Positions 18,917 to 27,691 of a stretch of DNA of 64,000 nt are shown here, piece after piece. The stretch comes from Dyadobacter sp. CY347 (GTDB taxonomy: Bacteria > Bacteroidota > Bacteroidia > Cytophagales > Spirosomataceae). The notes below the pieces were generated by a model that ran no database searches, was not told where the DNA came from, and saw nothing but the letters and a program-made list of their open reading frames with translations. The DNA lies in the NCBI RefSeq assembly GCF_021502655.1, contig NZ_JAKFFT010000003.1, positions 1 through 64,000 on the forward strand, given 5' to 3'. Made by a program: the position numbers and the translations under genes. The stretch's first letter is position 1. Every line of letters begins with the position of its first letter.

Positions 18917-19342
18917 TTACTTCCCCCCAATCAACCTCTCCAACCGCCCCATCATCTCATCCTTCTCCTTCAACATCCGCTCATATAAAGCAATCTTCTC
19001 ATCATGAAGCTGAATCATTTTGTCGATCGGGTGAATTGTAGAATTATTGAAAACCGAGGCTGGTTGAACACAATTATCGAAAGTGTTATTTGATATAATG
19101 TTGATAGCCTGTTGTTCATCAAAATTCCGAATCGCTTCTGCTGGAATTTTCAAAATTGCCGCAACCTGTTCCAAAATATCCGAATCGATCTGTTCCTTTT
19201 GTTCTAGGAGAGAAACTTTTTGCTGGTTCCAGTCTTCGCCTAGCTCGATAGCGAGCGCTTCCTGTTTTACGGCCAGCATCTCCCTGAAACGCTTCAAGTT
19301 ACGGCCTTCATGTATCTTCGGATCGGAGGTAGTATGTGCCAT
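18917..19342 (-). CDS. Helix-turn-helix regulator with C-terminal coiled coil (paralogue 1)
   Basis: 141 residues from ATG 19342; an extra 10-residue N-terminus is possible but the paralogue at 43750-44175 also starts at MAH. The N-terminal half is an XRE-like HTH (NLKRFREMLAVKQEALAIELGEDWNQQKVSLLE), the C-terminal half a helix rich in Lys/Glu (LHDEKIALYERMLKEKDEMMGRLERL) likely to dimerise. The two copies are nearly identical outside a short variable middle. Both carry the same upstream element, so autoregulation is likely. Confidence 0.8.
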   Translation of the reverse strand: MAHTTSDPKIHEGRNLKRFREMLAVKQEALAIELGEDWNQQKVSLLEQKEQIDSDILEQVAAILKIPAEAIRNFDEQQAINIISNNTFDNCVQPASVFNNSTIHPIDKMIQLHDEKIALYERMLKEKDEMMGRLERLIGGK

Positions 19343-19408
19343 GTGGAAAGGGTGTTTGGTTAAAAAAGGCAATTTATATAAATCTCCCGGGAAGTGCTCG
19401 GATATCTT

Positions 19409-19428
19409 ACATGCATTGCAATGTATGT
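19409..19428. promoter_or_regulatory. Palindromic upstream element of HTH paralogue 1
   Basis: ACATGCATTGCAATGTATGT is a near-perfect 20-bp palindrome ~66 bases upstream of the HTH start. The flanks (GCAATTTATATAAATCTCC and GGATATCTTACA) are repeated upstream of paralogue 2 at 44200-44265, a longer conservation than expected by chance in non-coding DNA. A candidate operator for the encoded regulator. Confidence 0.5.
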
Positions 19429-19523
19429 TACCGCGGCGATGGTGTTGCGTACTGTCCGAAAGAGTGAGTGTTTTGCAAAGAACTAAAATGCAAGATTTTT
19501 ACCACACTCTTAACATTAACAAA

Positions 19524-19799
19524 ATGGACACACAACTGCTGACGCATAGTCCACACTCAGACATTGATTCCGAAGACTCGGTGTCGGCCGACCGTCTCTA
19601 TCGCGCCTGCGGCCGGAAAGTTAAAGATCTTCTCAGCCAAAGTGACGCCGAGACTTGGATCGAAGACCTTTGGGATGTGTATACGAGCTTCACCTTTTTC
19701 AGCCAGGAAGCCGGTTATGCTCCGAGAGGTCACAACAGGTTTGTTTCTTTCAAAGGGCTGGTATTTTTCTTCCAGGATGTTGGAAAGATGAAAGCTTAA
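19524..19799 (+). CDS. Hypothetical protein, 91 residues
   Basis: Starts at ATG 19524 (ATG 19488 in frame would add 12 residues). The protein contains LYRACGRKVKDLLSQSDAETWIEDLWDVYTSF and ends VFFFQDVGKMKA; Trp and aromatic content look coding and a terminator follows directly. No family is recognised and there is no signal peptide. It faces away from the HTH gene. Confidence 0.5.
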   Translation: MDTQLLTHSPHSDIDSEDSVSADRLYRACGRKVKDLLSQSDAETWIEDLWDVYTSFTFFSQEAGYAPRGHNRFVSFKGLVFFFQDVGKMKA

Positions 19800-19810
19800 C
19801 TTTTTATGGA

Positions 19811-19845
19811 AAGGCAATCGGCTCTAAGCCGGTTGCCTTCCTTTT
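19811..19845. terminator. Terminator between convergent genes
   Basis: AAGGCAATCGGCT and AGCCGGTTGCCTT form a 13-bp stem (one G-T) with a 3-base loop, followed by CCTTTT. It separates the 91-residue gene from the convergent 19852-20670 gene and probably serves both. Confidence 0.65.
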
Positions 19846-19851
19846 AAATCC

Positions 19852-20670
19852 TCAGTTGGCAGCCAATACGTAGTTGTACAAGGTATTTTTGTCTTCGTAG
19901 ACAATCGTGAAAGAGTCATTATCATACCTTGTAACACGATATCGTATCTCTTTGCCTTTGTTTAGTTTGCCAATAACATAGAACAGTTTCCCATCCACAG
20001 CGACGTCACTAAGCTCAAAATTTCCTCGGAATGAAATTTCAGAAGCGTCTTTTGCATTACTGTAAAGTGTGATTTTTTCTCGGCCTTCAAACTTCTTCTT
20101 TCCGGAAATGAGTTTATCAAATCCGGACTTTTCTGGCAAAATATTTGAATAAGCTACGCCTGAAAGGCTGGTTTCCGCCGCTTTACTTACCCAATACCCA
20201 TGTTGGGCACCTGCCGAATTTAGCTGCGTCATATATACGATGTTCGCACCCATCATAGCGGCTTGAATTTTTAGTTTCTTGAAGGCCCGGTCTTTTATGC
20301 GTTCCATCCCAGTCATTGTAGTGCCGCCCTGTGCCTTAGCGCTAACATCACCAAGTTTATACAAACCTTTAACTTCACCTTCAACTTGGGATATGGACAC
20401 CAATTCCCAATCTTTAATACTATTGACTTTTTTGAAATTGGTGGTTTCGGAAAAGACTTGAACCCTTCCTGATTTGAACACAATCTTTTGGATCGAGTTC
20501 TTAAAGATGCTGTTAGCAATATCTTCTTTTGGGTAGGTGAACTTTACCGCGTCGACACCGACTTCTTTGATTTCAACCGCTAGCTTCTCATTAGCGAGGT
20601 AAATAGTGTCTAGTTGAGCGAGACAAACTGATGTGATGAAGGAAAGAAGGATGGTAAATCTGATTTTCAT
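19852..20670 (-). CDS. Secreted hypothetical protein
   Basis: 272 residues from ATG 20670, which places a clean signal peptide at the start (MKIRFTILLSFITSVCLAQ). The mature part begins with repeated beta-strand patterns (DTIYLANEKLAVEIKEVGVDAVKFTYP), a layout common in Bacteroidota exported proteins, and contains AAMMGANIVYMTQLNSAG. No enzymatic motif or named family is evident. Longer translation from 20751 would bury the signal peptide and is rejected. Confidence 0.7.
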   Translation of the reverse strand: MKIRFTILLSFITSVCLAQLDTIYLANEKLAVEIKEVGVDAVKFTYPKEDIANSIFKNSIQKIVFKSGRVQVFSETTNFKKVNSIKDWELVSISQVEGEVKGLYKLGDVSAKAQGGTTMTGMERIKDRAFKKLKIQAAMMGANIVYMTQLNSAGAQHGYWVSKAAETSLSGVAYSNILPEKSGFDKLISGKKKFEGREKITLYSNAKDASEISFRGNFELSDVAVDGKLFYVIGKLNKGKEIRYRVTRYDNDSFTIVYEDKNTLYNYVLAAN

Positions 20671-20728
20671 AAAGATTAAAACTGATGGATAGGTTATAAG
20701 TGGTAACAAAGATAGATAGTTACTGGAA

Positions 20729-21095
20729 TTAGTGAGAAAATCCGAACACATTCAGCGCGGCAAACAAATCCTCGTCAAAAACCACTTCCGGCCCGGCACT
20801 TTTCTTTTTCATATTCATAGCCTTCTCCACCTTTCGCCCGTACATTTCAAATGCCGAGGCAGGGTTCCGCACGTCGCATATAACCAGGTAATGAAGCTTT
20901 GCGGTCACTAAGTCGGCGGCAATGCCTCGTACATTTCAATAATCTGTGCCAGCTTCTTCCGCGAATACTTGTAAGACTCTTCAGTGGAATAGAATGCGGC
21001 ACCCGTGTTGAACATTCCTGGACTGGATGGAAACCTGCTTCTCCGGCAGCTTGACGTAAATGGTGGGCTTCTCCGGTCCGGCCGGCGTGAAAAAG
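20729..21095 (-). pseudogene. Decayed gene of unknown family
   Basis: Coding-like segments occur in three minus-strand frames in a consistent order: PFFTPAGPEKPTIYVKLPEK near 21090-21030, then NTGAAFYSTEESYKYSRKKL near 21010-20950, then LVTAKLHYLVICDVRNPASAFEMYGRKVEK to NVFGFSH and the stop at 20729. Reading through needs at least two frameshifts. Lys/Glu-rich content and good codon use point to a once-real protein; I do not recognise it. Confidence 0.45.
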
Positions 21096-21233
21096 GGCAC
21101 AGAGTCGCAGAATCTTCAAGTCAAGAATCTACAAAACAAAAAACAGTAATATGCCTGGTCTATCGCTATTTAGGCTATAATGTTAGTTTTGTGTTTTCTT
21201 TTTTATTGGCAAATTTGTACTAGACATTGCTTT

Positions 21234-22157
21234 ATGCCGATTAGGTCCACCTCACTTTTTCACTACACTACTGGCGGTCTTCCTGCCATTAAGGGAATTT
21301 TGGAAACGGGTTTCCGAATATCTTACAACAAAGAAATAAACCCCCAAATTATTGGCCATTTTGGCAACAGCGATGGCTTGGGAATGGTGTTCGCGCCGGG
21401 AAATGTGGGTGTAAATTATCAGGGCATCAGGTATCAACATATTCCAATGGTATGCTTCTGTGATATAAGATTATCGGCTATTTCCGATCATTTAAAAACT
21501 TATGGGTTTGATGCAGGAGATAATATAAAACGTGCTTATGCTATTGGACTTACAAAAACATGGGGTCAGAAAAATGGCCTTAATCCAATACTGTACTTGG
21601 TGCCAGGAAGCGATTTGTCAACACAGATGGCTTCTGCTATTCAATATGCACCGGGAAATTATGATCAATTTGAGAATGGTAGACAGGCAGAAATTTATTC
21701 ACCACCGAGGAGCATGGGAGATGGTTACATCAAGGAGGATAACAACGGGAATAAATTTCCTTTAACTTACTTGTATTCCAAGGTCATTGAGAGAGTTCAA
21801 CTACAAGGATTCGGCCCTAGTGAAAAATTTACCAATAACTATCAGGATGAGAAGGAATGGCGATACATTCCCAAGGATGCTTCAATTATTGATCATTATG
21901 AATGGAATGCTTCAACCAGTAACAGATTTTTATACGATACCATGCGCACGAATGCATTGAAAGCAATTGGTGAAGCTAAATACCCGAATCTGACTTTTAA
22001 TCACAGCGATATTGCCCACATAATTGTATCAAATGACGATGAAGTACTCGAAGTACATGAAGTTCTTGATAAGAAGTTTTCAAATTTAAGTCCAAAGGAA
22101 AGATCATTACTTTTCTCAAAGGTTAATTCGTTTGAAAGTATGTCCAGAGATTGGTGA
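21234..22157 (+). CDS. AbiGi-family abortive-infection protein (antitoxin component)
   Basis: 307 residues from ATG 21234 (upstream in-frame start at 21180 adds a hydrophobic 18-residue leader not seen in the family). The N-terminus FHYTTGGLPAIKGILETGFRISY and the block HIPMVCFCDIRLSAISDHLKTYG, followed by YAIGLTKTWGQKNGLNPILYL, match the AbiGi family, described as the antitoxin part of the AbiG abortive-infection system. No AbiGii-like toxin gene follows: the next gene is DinB-like. Its location between the RT/WYL unit and core genes fits a defence cluster. Confidence 0.75.
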   Translation: MPIRSTSLFHYTTGGLPAIKGILETGFRISYNKEINPQIIGHFGNSDGLGMVFAPGNVGVNYQGIRYQHIPMVCFCDIRLSAISDHLKTYGFDAGDNIKRAYAIGLTKTWGQKNGLNPILYLVPGSDLSTQMASAIQYAPGNYDQFENGRQAEIYSPPRSMGDGYIKEDNNGNKFPLTYLYSKVIERVQLQGFGPSEKFTNNYQDEKEWRYIPKDASIIDHYEWNASTSNRFLYDTMRTNALKAIGEAKYPNLTFNHSDIAHIIVSNDDEVLEVHEVLDKKFSNLSPKERSLLFSKVNSFESMSRDW

Positions 22158-22298
22158 TAACAATTAGTGACAGTCGCCTATAACAGTGGGAAACCCGCCG
22201 AGCTGCTGAGTGGAAGATTTGATCACATCATAATGGGGATTCGGCTGTAATGCAGATGATTCTCGCGGAATACCGACCAGCCCCAAATCTTTTTCAAA

Positions 22299-22823
22299 AT
22301 GACCGAGATAGAAATACTGGTAAATCAAACTTTAGATGCCTACGAATGGGTAAACAAGCTTTTCGCCGAAATACCACTCAACAAGTGGGAAATCATTCCT
22401 GATGTTATCGAATCGAATGTTAACTGGCAAGTTGGACATCTGATAGTCAGTCATTACTTCCATTCCGTGATGGTAATCAAAGGACATCAAATGGATATAT
22501 TGCAAACGATACCTATGAGGGAATACAGCGATTTGTTTACTACGTCGGCCCCCATGCTCGCAATTGGAAAAATTAGTTCAGAAACACTTTTGGCAAACCT
22601 AAAAATGATGCAGCAAAAGTCGATAGAGATCCTGCGATCAGTTTCGATTTCGGAACTTAACAGTCCTTTGGAGCCAACTCCTACACCACACCCAATCGCA
22701 AAAACTAAGTTTGAGGCAATCGACTGGAATATCAAACACACCATGTATCACTGCGGGCAGATTGGCATTCTGAGTCGGGTAGTTGAGAAACGTTTTGATT
22801 TTGGGCTGAGGGTAGCAGAGTGA
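22299..22823 (+). CDS. DinB-family protein
   Basis: 174 residues with the DinB four-helix pattern and its metal-binding histidines: QVGHLIVSH (His ~47) and IKHTMYHCGQIG (His ~147 and 151). Members include thiol-dependent transferases and damage-inducible proteins; the substrate here is unknown. It stops one base before the end of the convergent dihydrofolate-reductase-like remnant. Confidence 0.82.
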   Translation: MTEIEILVNQTLDAYEWVNKLFAEIPLNKWEIIPDVIESNVNWQVGHLIVSHYFHSVMVIKGHQMDILQTIPMREYSDLFTTSAPMLAIGKISSETLLANLKMMQQKSIEILRSVSISELNSPLEPTPTPHPIAKTKFEAIDWNIKHTMYHCGQIGILSRVVEKRFDFGLRVAE

Positions 22824-22824
22824 A

Positions 22825-23209
22825 TTACTTCTTCGTCAGCTTGTACCTCAAATGCGTGGTAAGTTCGGACGGTATCACTTCCATGAATCCAGGGCTCGCG
22901 CTTTTCGTGCGTAAGCACATATACGTCGGCTTCATACAGGTCTTCCGCCCAGGCCACTTCGCCTTCCTCGAACATGCGCTTTCCCATAATGTACGAGCCT
23001 GTCCGGGCAAACACATCGTCGATTAATGTGCCATCGGTACCATCCTCCTGGCCGCCTTCCACCTTGATGTGTTTCCAGAATGCCTTTTGTTTGAACATCC
23101 ATTGATGAAGTTTGCCCGAAGCGCCTCCCATCGGGTTTTGCGGACTTCTGTTGTCACCGGCGAAATAGCCATCGAGAGAAATCCCGCTGTCAAAGATTAT
23201 TTTGCTCAT
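22825..23209 (-). pseudogene. Dihydrofolate reductase/RibD-C family remnant with internal deletion
   Basis: ATG 23209 begins a normal family N-terminus (MSKIIFDSGISLDGYFAG, later GSYIMGKRMFEEGE and YVLTHEKREPW). It then jumps, out of frame, to EVIPSELTTHLRYKLTKK and the stop at 22825, which is the usual family C-terminus. About 70 residues that complete the Rossmann-like fold are missing. Translating without the shift gives an unnatural tail that overlaps the DinB gene. Confidence 0.75.
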
Positions 23210-23264
23210 GCTAACGCTGAATTATGGTTTGGAATGCTAACTGCTTTTGTCTACTTGAGCAATC

Positions 23265-24203
23265 CTAAAAGGTCGGCGGAGCTGTATTCAGGTCGGAATC
23301 CAGGAAGTTTTTAACCATTGGGATCAGTATGTCTGGTTGGGAGATCAAACCAATATGGGTTTTCCCGGGCAAAATGGCGAGCCGTGATTTGGGCAGTCCA
23401 TTGATATCACCCATTTTTCCACCGCCTTTCGCCCGAAACAATTCCAGCGCATGTTCGTAACGTATGCCATCAGAATCGCCTATCGCCATGAAGATGGGAG
23501 CCTTGATATTTTTGACCTCTTTCGACCAATCATAGGCTTTGCGGTCAATACTCATGACTTTATCTATGAAATCTGAAAATTTAGCCGGATCGTTTCCTAG
23601 GCTATCATATTGCTGCTGGATGGGGCTGCCTTTAAACATCTCCGCATTCATGGTTTCAAAGCTTTTTTCAACCTCGGGCAGCCATCCATCATTTTTATAG
23701 ACACCTGATAAAATAACCAGTCGCCGCACTTGCTCCGGGTGCCGGACGCCCATCTGAAAACCGACGCCCGCGCCCATGCTGTAACCCAGTACATCGACGC
23801 TATCCAGCTTTAAATGTGAAATTAACCCCGATACATCGTCGGCCATATTCTCATATGTAAAAGCGCGCTGAATATCTTTGGTCCGTCCGTGCGCCTGCAT
23901 CTCTGCCACAATCACCTTCCGATCCTTTGCCAGCATCGGGATAATTTGTGCCCAATTCATCGGAATTGTCATAAACGAACCGTGTACCATAATCAGCGGC
24001 TTGCCTTCTCCGTAGACTTCGTAATACATTTTGAGTCCGTTCACATCGGCAAAGCCACGTTCATTTGGTTTTATAGGCAGGCTTTCGGTCGTGTCCATTT
24101 TTTCTTTGTTTGTGTTGAAATGTTCTTCGCTTTTCCGTTCGCATGAAATGGCTACTAATAAGACCATCAAAGCGGTAAAGCTGCCAAAAATTTGACGTTT
24201 CAT
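23265..24203 (-). CDS. Alpha/beta-hydrolase lipoprotein
   Basis: 312 residues from ATG 24203. An N-terminal lipoprotein signal (MKRQIFGSFTALMVLLVAISC) puts the lipidated Cys at ~21, so the enzyme is membrane-anchored outside the cytoplasm. The hydrolase core shows the oxyanion loop VHGSFM, nucleophile Ser in GYSMGAG, acid Asp in GDSDG and His in GKTHIGL. The substrate is unknown; esterase or lactonase activity is plausible. It is probably monocistronic. Confidence 0.85.
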   Translation of the reverse strand: MKRQIFGSFTALMVLLVAISCERKSEEHFNTNKEKMDTTESLPIKPNERGFADVNGLKMYYEVYGEGKPLIMVHGSFMTIPMNWAQIIPMLAKDRKVIVAEMQAHGRTKDIQRAFTYENMADDVSGLISHLKLDSVDVLGYSMGAGVGFQMGVRHPEQVRRLVILSGVYKNDGWLPEVEKSFETMNAEMFKGSPIQQQYDSLGNDPAKFSDFIDKVMSIDRKAYDWSKEVKNIKAPIFMAIGDSDGIRYEHALELFRAKGGGKMGDINGLPKSRLAILPGKTHIGLISQPDILIPMVKNFLDSDLNTAPPTF

Positions 24204-24318
24204 GATTTTGTCTATTTGTTGAAGCACAAAATTCGCCAATGACACTACAATTACTGCTGTGCGTTTGCGACAGATATGCTGGTAGATAGCGACACCGTAT
24301 TCAGAAACCTTGCAGCAG

Positions 24319-24960
24319 CTATAAATTCCGTTTTTTGCTTTCAATCGCTATAAACTCTGGCAGATAATCCGGAGTACAGCCTTTTGAGACCATTTCTTCT
24401 TTATAAAGACCGGTGTTCTCGCCGACGGCAATACAGCGATCCCGATATTGTTTTTCAAAGATGCCTATCCAGCCAGCAGTGAAATTCATCGCCCATTGCA
24501 CTTCCGGTTCTTCTTTGGTAATGTTGGTTTCTATTTTGGCCAGCAATTCCGCCGTGTTATTAGGGGGCATTTGTCCCATCCATCTCAAACGCGCCTGATG
24601 GTACCAGAATACTCTTCTTTGAAGAGCAGACGGGCTATTTTCCCAAAGTTCTATTAAGGCAGCGATCTTCTTGTCTTTGAGAAGTTGATTGGCCATTAAC
24701 CAGTCTATCAATTGATTCCGCTCGATTGATGGATGGGTTTGCATATCACGATCAAGGTCATTGATCAATTCTTGTGAAATGCGCTTATTGTCCATAATTA
24801 AAATGGCCAATTGCCTGGGCAAAAATTTCCCGGTCGACCATAGTTCAAGAGCCAGTTGATGATCTTTCTTAATATCCTTGGCAATTTTCCGTAAGTCTCC
24901 CAGCTTGGTATTACCATTGATTTGTTCCAGAATGTTGTCCGCTTTTGAAGAAAGTTTCAT
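24319..24960 (-). CDS. DNA alkylation repair protein, AlkD-like HEAT-repeat family
   Basis: 213 residues from ATG 24960, all-helical with repeated pairs typical of the AlkD superfamily: KLGDLRKIAKDIKKDHQLALELW, FLPRQLAILI, and WAMNFTAGWIGIFEKQYRDRC. AlkD-type glycosylases excise N3/N7-alkylated purines without flipping the base. The C-terminus ends MVSKGCTPDYLPEF, a pattern seen in the Bacteroidota branch of the family. It lies immediately upstream of the hydrolase on the same strand, with a 115-base gap. Confidence 0.78.
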   Translation of the reverse strand: MKLSSKADNILEQINGNTKLGDLRKIAKDIKKDHQLALELWSTGKFLPRQLAILIMDNKRISQELINDLDRDMQTHPSIERNQLIDWLMANQLLKDKKIAALIELWENSPSALQRRVFWYHQARLRWMGQMPPNNTAELLAKIETNITKEEPEVQWAMNFTAGWIGIFEKQYRDRCIAVGENTGLYKEEMVSKGCTPDYLPEFIAIESKKRNL

Positions 24961-25007
24961 TGCTATGTTCTGATTACTGGTCCCTAATATCAAGCAGTTT
25001 CAACGGA

Positions 25008-25376
25008 TTACTCTCTGTTCTTAACAATATAGACTGAGCCTGCGGGATCGGTGATCCAATGCATATTGTCGGGAAGTTCTTCCAGTTCGTCACAGGTCGA
25101 AATACCGTGAGATTTCAGGTATTCAGTTGCTGCCGGAACATTCTCCACATTGAGCTCCAACCAGGTTTCGGAATGTGTATAATTATCGACGCAATCCAGC
25201 CACATGACATTGTTACCGAAGCGAACCTCGTGTGTTCGCGAAACCGTCGGATTTGTGATTGGCTTTTCTTCCACGATGAGTTTGAGAATGTCGCGATAGA
25301 AATGAACTGTCGCTTCGTATTTAGCCTTCGGAATCTTTACAGCAATGTTTATGCCGCCTTCGAATTTGATATCCAT
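25008..25376 (-). CDS. VOC-fold (glyoxalase-like) protein
   Basis: 122 residues forming one VOC domain: NIAVKIPKAKYEATVHFYRDIL at the start, ETWLELNVENV in the middle and HWITDPAGSVYIV at the end. Such proteins bind a metal and act on small molecules or sequester antibiotics; function here is unknown. Its start is one base after the stop of the upstream VOC gene at 25378, so the two are surely co-transcribed. Confidence 0.8.
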   Translation of the reverse strand: MDIKFEGGINIAVKIPKAKYEATVHFYRDILKLIVEEKPITNPTVSRTHEVRFGNNVMWLDCVDNYTHSETWLELNVENVPAATEYLKSHGISTCDELEELPDNMHWITDPAGSVYIVKNRE

Positions 25377-25377
25377 T

Positions 25378-25887
25378 TCAATTACTGTTTTTCATTTGTT
25401 CAACCGCCTTCCACCCTTCGGGAGTAATTCCCATGATCTCGGTGACTGCCCCAATTGTTTCATAAGTATCGAAAAATGCCATTCTCGCAATTGGATGACC
25501 CACTTCACTGATGATTTCATATCCTTTTGCCTGAAATTTTCCGACGACCTCTTCGAAATCGCTGACCGAAAGCCTGTATGCGAAATGCTGTGCTCCGCCT
25601 GCTGGATATTGATTCAAATAATCATGAAACATGCTTTGCCCCGATAAGGGCTGAACGAGTTCTACGAAATTAAGACCATTGTATGCCTGCGTGGTAAGCC
25701 ATTCTGCGGCTACCACTTCGCCTAGGTAAGTCATGCCTAGGTCCTGCGCACGAACTAGCTCAGGTGCAGGAAATGTGGGGGTGCCAAGGCTTTTAGAAAA
25801 GAAATCCGCAGCCGCGTGAATATCTTTCACGACCCAGCAAATCTGGGCAAATTCAAGTTTTGAGATAATATCGTCAATGCCTTCCAT
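25378..25887 (-). CDS. VOC-fold (glyoxalase-like) protein
   Basis: 169 residues with two half-modules: FAQICWVVKDIHAAADFFSKSLG and AQHFAYRLSVSDFEEVVGKFQAKGYE, followed by FDTYETIGAVTEIMG. The layout is close to methylmalonyl-CoA epimerase-like and other VOC enzymes that keep a bidentate metal site (His, Glu). It is first gene of a tight two-gene unit with 25008-25376. Confidence 0.82.
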   Translation of the reverse strand: MEGIDDIISKLEFAQICWVVKDIHAAADFFSKSLGTPTFPAPELVRAQDLGMTYLGEVVAAEWLTTQAYNGLNFVELVQPLSGQSMFHDYLNQYPAGGAQHFAYRLSVSDFEEVVGKFQAKGYEIISEVGHPIARMAFFDTYETIGAVTEIMGITPEGWKAVEQMKNSN

Positions 25888-26024
25888 ATAAGTACATTCT
25901 TGGATTGATGGTTTACAAAACTATCATCTGCGGCATTGACAATTGTGGGGGATTTAAGACAACAGCGAGGGTAGATCGGGACGTTGTTGTTAATGCCTTA
26001 ACTGATTTGGGTTTCTGATTTTTC

Positions 26025-26303
26025 TTATGAACGGTAAAGCCCGTAGATGACTAAGGCTACCAGTATTGATTCAATGATCCAGATTGTGCGCGTGTTGGAA
26101 TGCGAGATCCGGCTAATTAGCCAGTGGCCTCCTAAGCAGACAGCCATGATTAGCAGTCCAAGAACAATTTCGAGTGGATAGTCTCGCTTCTGGTCTGGTG
26201 TTCCATAAAGCACATAAAACAAGCCATGCAGAATTTCATATAACCCTACCAATGCTCCCAGCACAAGTGGCGTGATCCAGATTAGCAATTTCCTAATACT
26301 CAT
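26025..26303 (-). CDS. Small integral membrane protein
   Basis: 92 residues with three predicted membrane spans (LLIWITPLVLGALVGLYEI, LEIVLGLLIMAVCLGGHWLI, IWIIESILVALVIYGLY). No family recognised. It stands alone between two VOC/DUF gene pairs. Confidence 0.6.
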   Translation of the reverse strand: MSIRKLLIWITPLVLGALVGLYEILHGLFYVLYGTPDQKRDYPLEIVLGLLIMAVCLGGHWLISRISHSNTRTIWIIESILVALVIYGLYRS

Positions 26304-26410
26304 ACCAGTTATGATAACTTCCTTATTGCGGCCATGATCTTTTGTTCCTGCCTGCTTTCATTCGGTTGCGACAAAATCGTATTGATATGTTGCAATATTC
26401 AAATTTTGGA

Positions 26411-26893
26411 TCAGCCTAATTTGCTTTTCCATTCCTTTTTCATTTGCGCATACTGTTCATTGCTTTCTGCCTGTTTCCATTTTTCATAAAATACTGCAGC
26501 AGCTTCCGCCTTCTCTTGTTGTCCAGTTCCTTTTTCAAGAAGTGCATAATCGTTGTCTTTATCGTATTTCTTTCCCCCCTTATAATTGGCATAACGCCGC
26601 GCCCTAGTAAACCCCATTTGCAAATACTTGCGGGCTATATCTGCTCCCACAAAGTCGTCTAGTTTCAGATAAGCCAAAAACAGTTCATAAATTTTGTTGC
26701 TGCTTTCCTCAGCAATTGCCTTTGTTTTGAATCGCCAATATTGTCCAATTTCGGATTTGTATGGTTCACATATCAAAACACCTTGTTCACCTTTCCCAAC
26801 CCGATAAAGTTCCGGGCGTTTTTTGTAATCGATATCAGGCTTCCACTCGTAAGCTTGATTATTGAAATCCAGGTAAGACGGTTTATCTGCCAT
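26411..26893 (-). CDS. DUF4385-family protein
   Basis: 160 residues from ATG 26893, starting MADKPSYLDFNNQAYEWKPD; the in-frame extension to 26968 overlaps the upstream gene and is rejected. The conserved core PELYRVGKGEQGVLICEPYK, WRFKTKAIAEES and YLQMGFTRARRYANYKGGKKY marks DUF4385, a cytosolic family of unknown function. It begins 9 bases after the VOC gene at 26902-27291 and is likely co-transcribed. Confidence 0.82.
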   Translation of the reverse strand: MADKPSYLDFNNQAYEWKPDIDYKKRPELYRVGKGEQGVLICEPYKSEIGQYWRFKTKAIAEESSNKIYELFLAYLKLDDFVGADIARKYLQMGFTRARRYANYKGGKKYDKDNDYALLEKGTGQQEKAEAAAVFYEKWKQAESNEQYAQMKKEWKSKLG

Positions 26894-26901
26894 TCGCTTT
26901 T

Positions 26902-27291
26902 TTAATGAAGAGGATATCCAATTTCCCAAATGTGCCCAAACGGATCTTTGAGCTTTCCAATTTTCCAATCTTCTTCAACCGTGACTGGACAAATTTGGGT
27001 AGCTCCGGCCGTCAATGCATTGACGAATATTGTGTCTGGATCCGAAGTTGTCAAAATCATTCGAACAGGCGATCCTCCTATTGTTGCTGGACTAAGATTG
27101 TCAAATTCCGGTTCCTCATCCCCAATCAAGATGTCCGCATTTCCTATTCCAATTCTCGCATTTGTTCTACCATCATTGGTATATTTTTCCAATATCGTTG
27201 CACCAAATGCCGCTTCGTAGAAAGCGGCTGCGCCGGAAGCATTGGAGACTACCAGGAACGGTGTAATGTTCAGTTTTATGTGCTCGCTCAT
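26902..27291 (-). CDS. VOC-fold protein, PhnB/antibiotic-resistance-like
   Basis: 129 residues from ATG 27291. The domain reads ITPFLVVSNASGAAAFYEAAFG, GNADILIGDE, ILTTSDPDTIFVNALTAGA and EEDWKIGKLKDPFGHIWEIG, the normal PhnB-type order with the DPFGH-W-E ending. Function unknown. Upstream partner of the DUF4385 gene. Confidence 0.85.
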   Translation of the reverse strand: MSEHIKLNITPFLVVSNASGAAAFYEAAFGATILEKYTNDGRTNARIGIGNADILIGDEEPEFDNLSPATIGGSPVRMILTTSDPDTIFVNALTAGATQICPVTVEEDWKIGKLKDPFGHIWEIGYPLH

Positions 27292-27490
27292 CGTTGAATT
27301 CAGAGATTTATTTCTAATAATCACAGCCGTGGTACCGCAATTGTTCACTTTTGGGAGGTTAATTGAACGTGGTCAAGCCGCCAGATCCGGAAGCGCTTGA
27401 CTACTAACAGTAATAAGGAATACTTAGCTTGTATCCCTTTTAGACACGGTTTGCCAATGACATTCAGTAAGGGTAAGTAACCTTAAATTT

Positions 27491-27691
27491 TCAATCTGAT
27501 TCTTCCAATTCAAACAAATCTTCCACCCTCTTCCCCAGTGCCTTCGCTATTTTAAGGGATAGGAGTATGGATGGCATATAGCGGTTGCTTTCGATAGAAA
27601 TTATGGACTGCCTCGAGACATTCACCAGTTCAGCTAATTCTATCTGAGTGAGTCCTTTATGGTTTCGTTCAATCCTTAGATAATTTTTCAT
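27491..27691 (-). CDS. Small Cro/CI-type transcriptional regulator
   Basis: 66 residues consisting of a single HTH_3 domain: KGLTQIELAELVNVSRQSIISIESNRYMPS, then LALKIAKALG-type third helix region and VEDLFELEE. The start shares one base with the stop of the upstream membrane protein gene, a paired layout (membrane protein plus YozG-like regulator) found widely in bacteria; the regulator usually controls the pair. Confidence 0.9.
   Translation of the reverse strand: MKNYLRIERNHKGLTQIELAELVNVSRQSIISIESNRYMPSILLSLKIAKALGKRVEDLFELEESD

Noticed and set aside
19083..19799. A 238-residue plus-strand frame running across the HTH gene and its upstream region
   Set aside because: Its first ~100 residues are antisense to the HTH gene and Cys/Ser-rich; only the last 91 codons (from ATG 19524) look coding.
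25059..25647. Plus-strand frames of 100-122 residues opposite the two VOC genes
   Set aside because: The minus-strand frames encode clear VOC domains in a tight operon; the plus-strand products are Phe/Cys/Ser-rich shadows.
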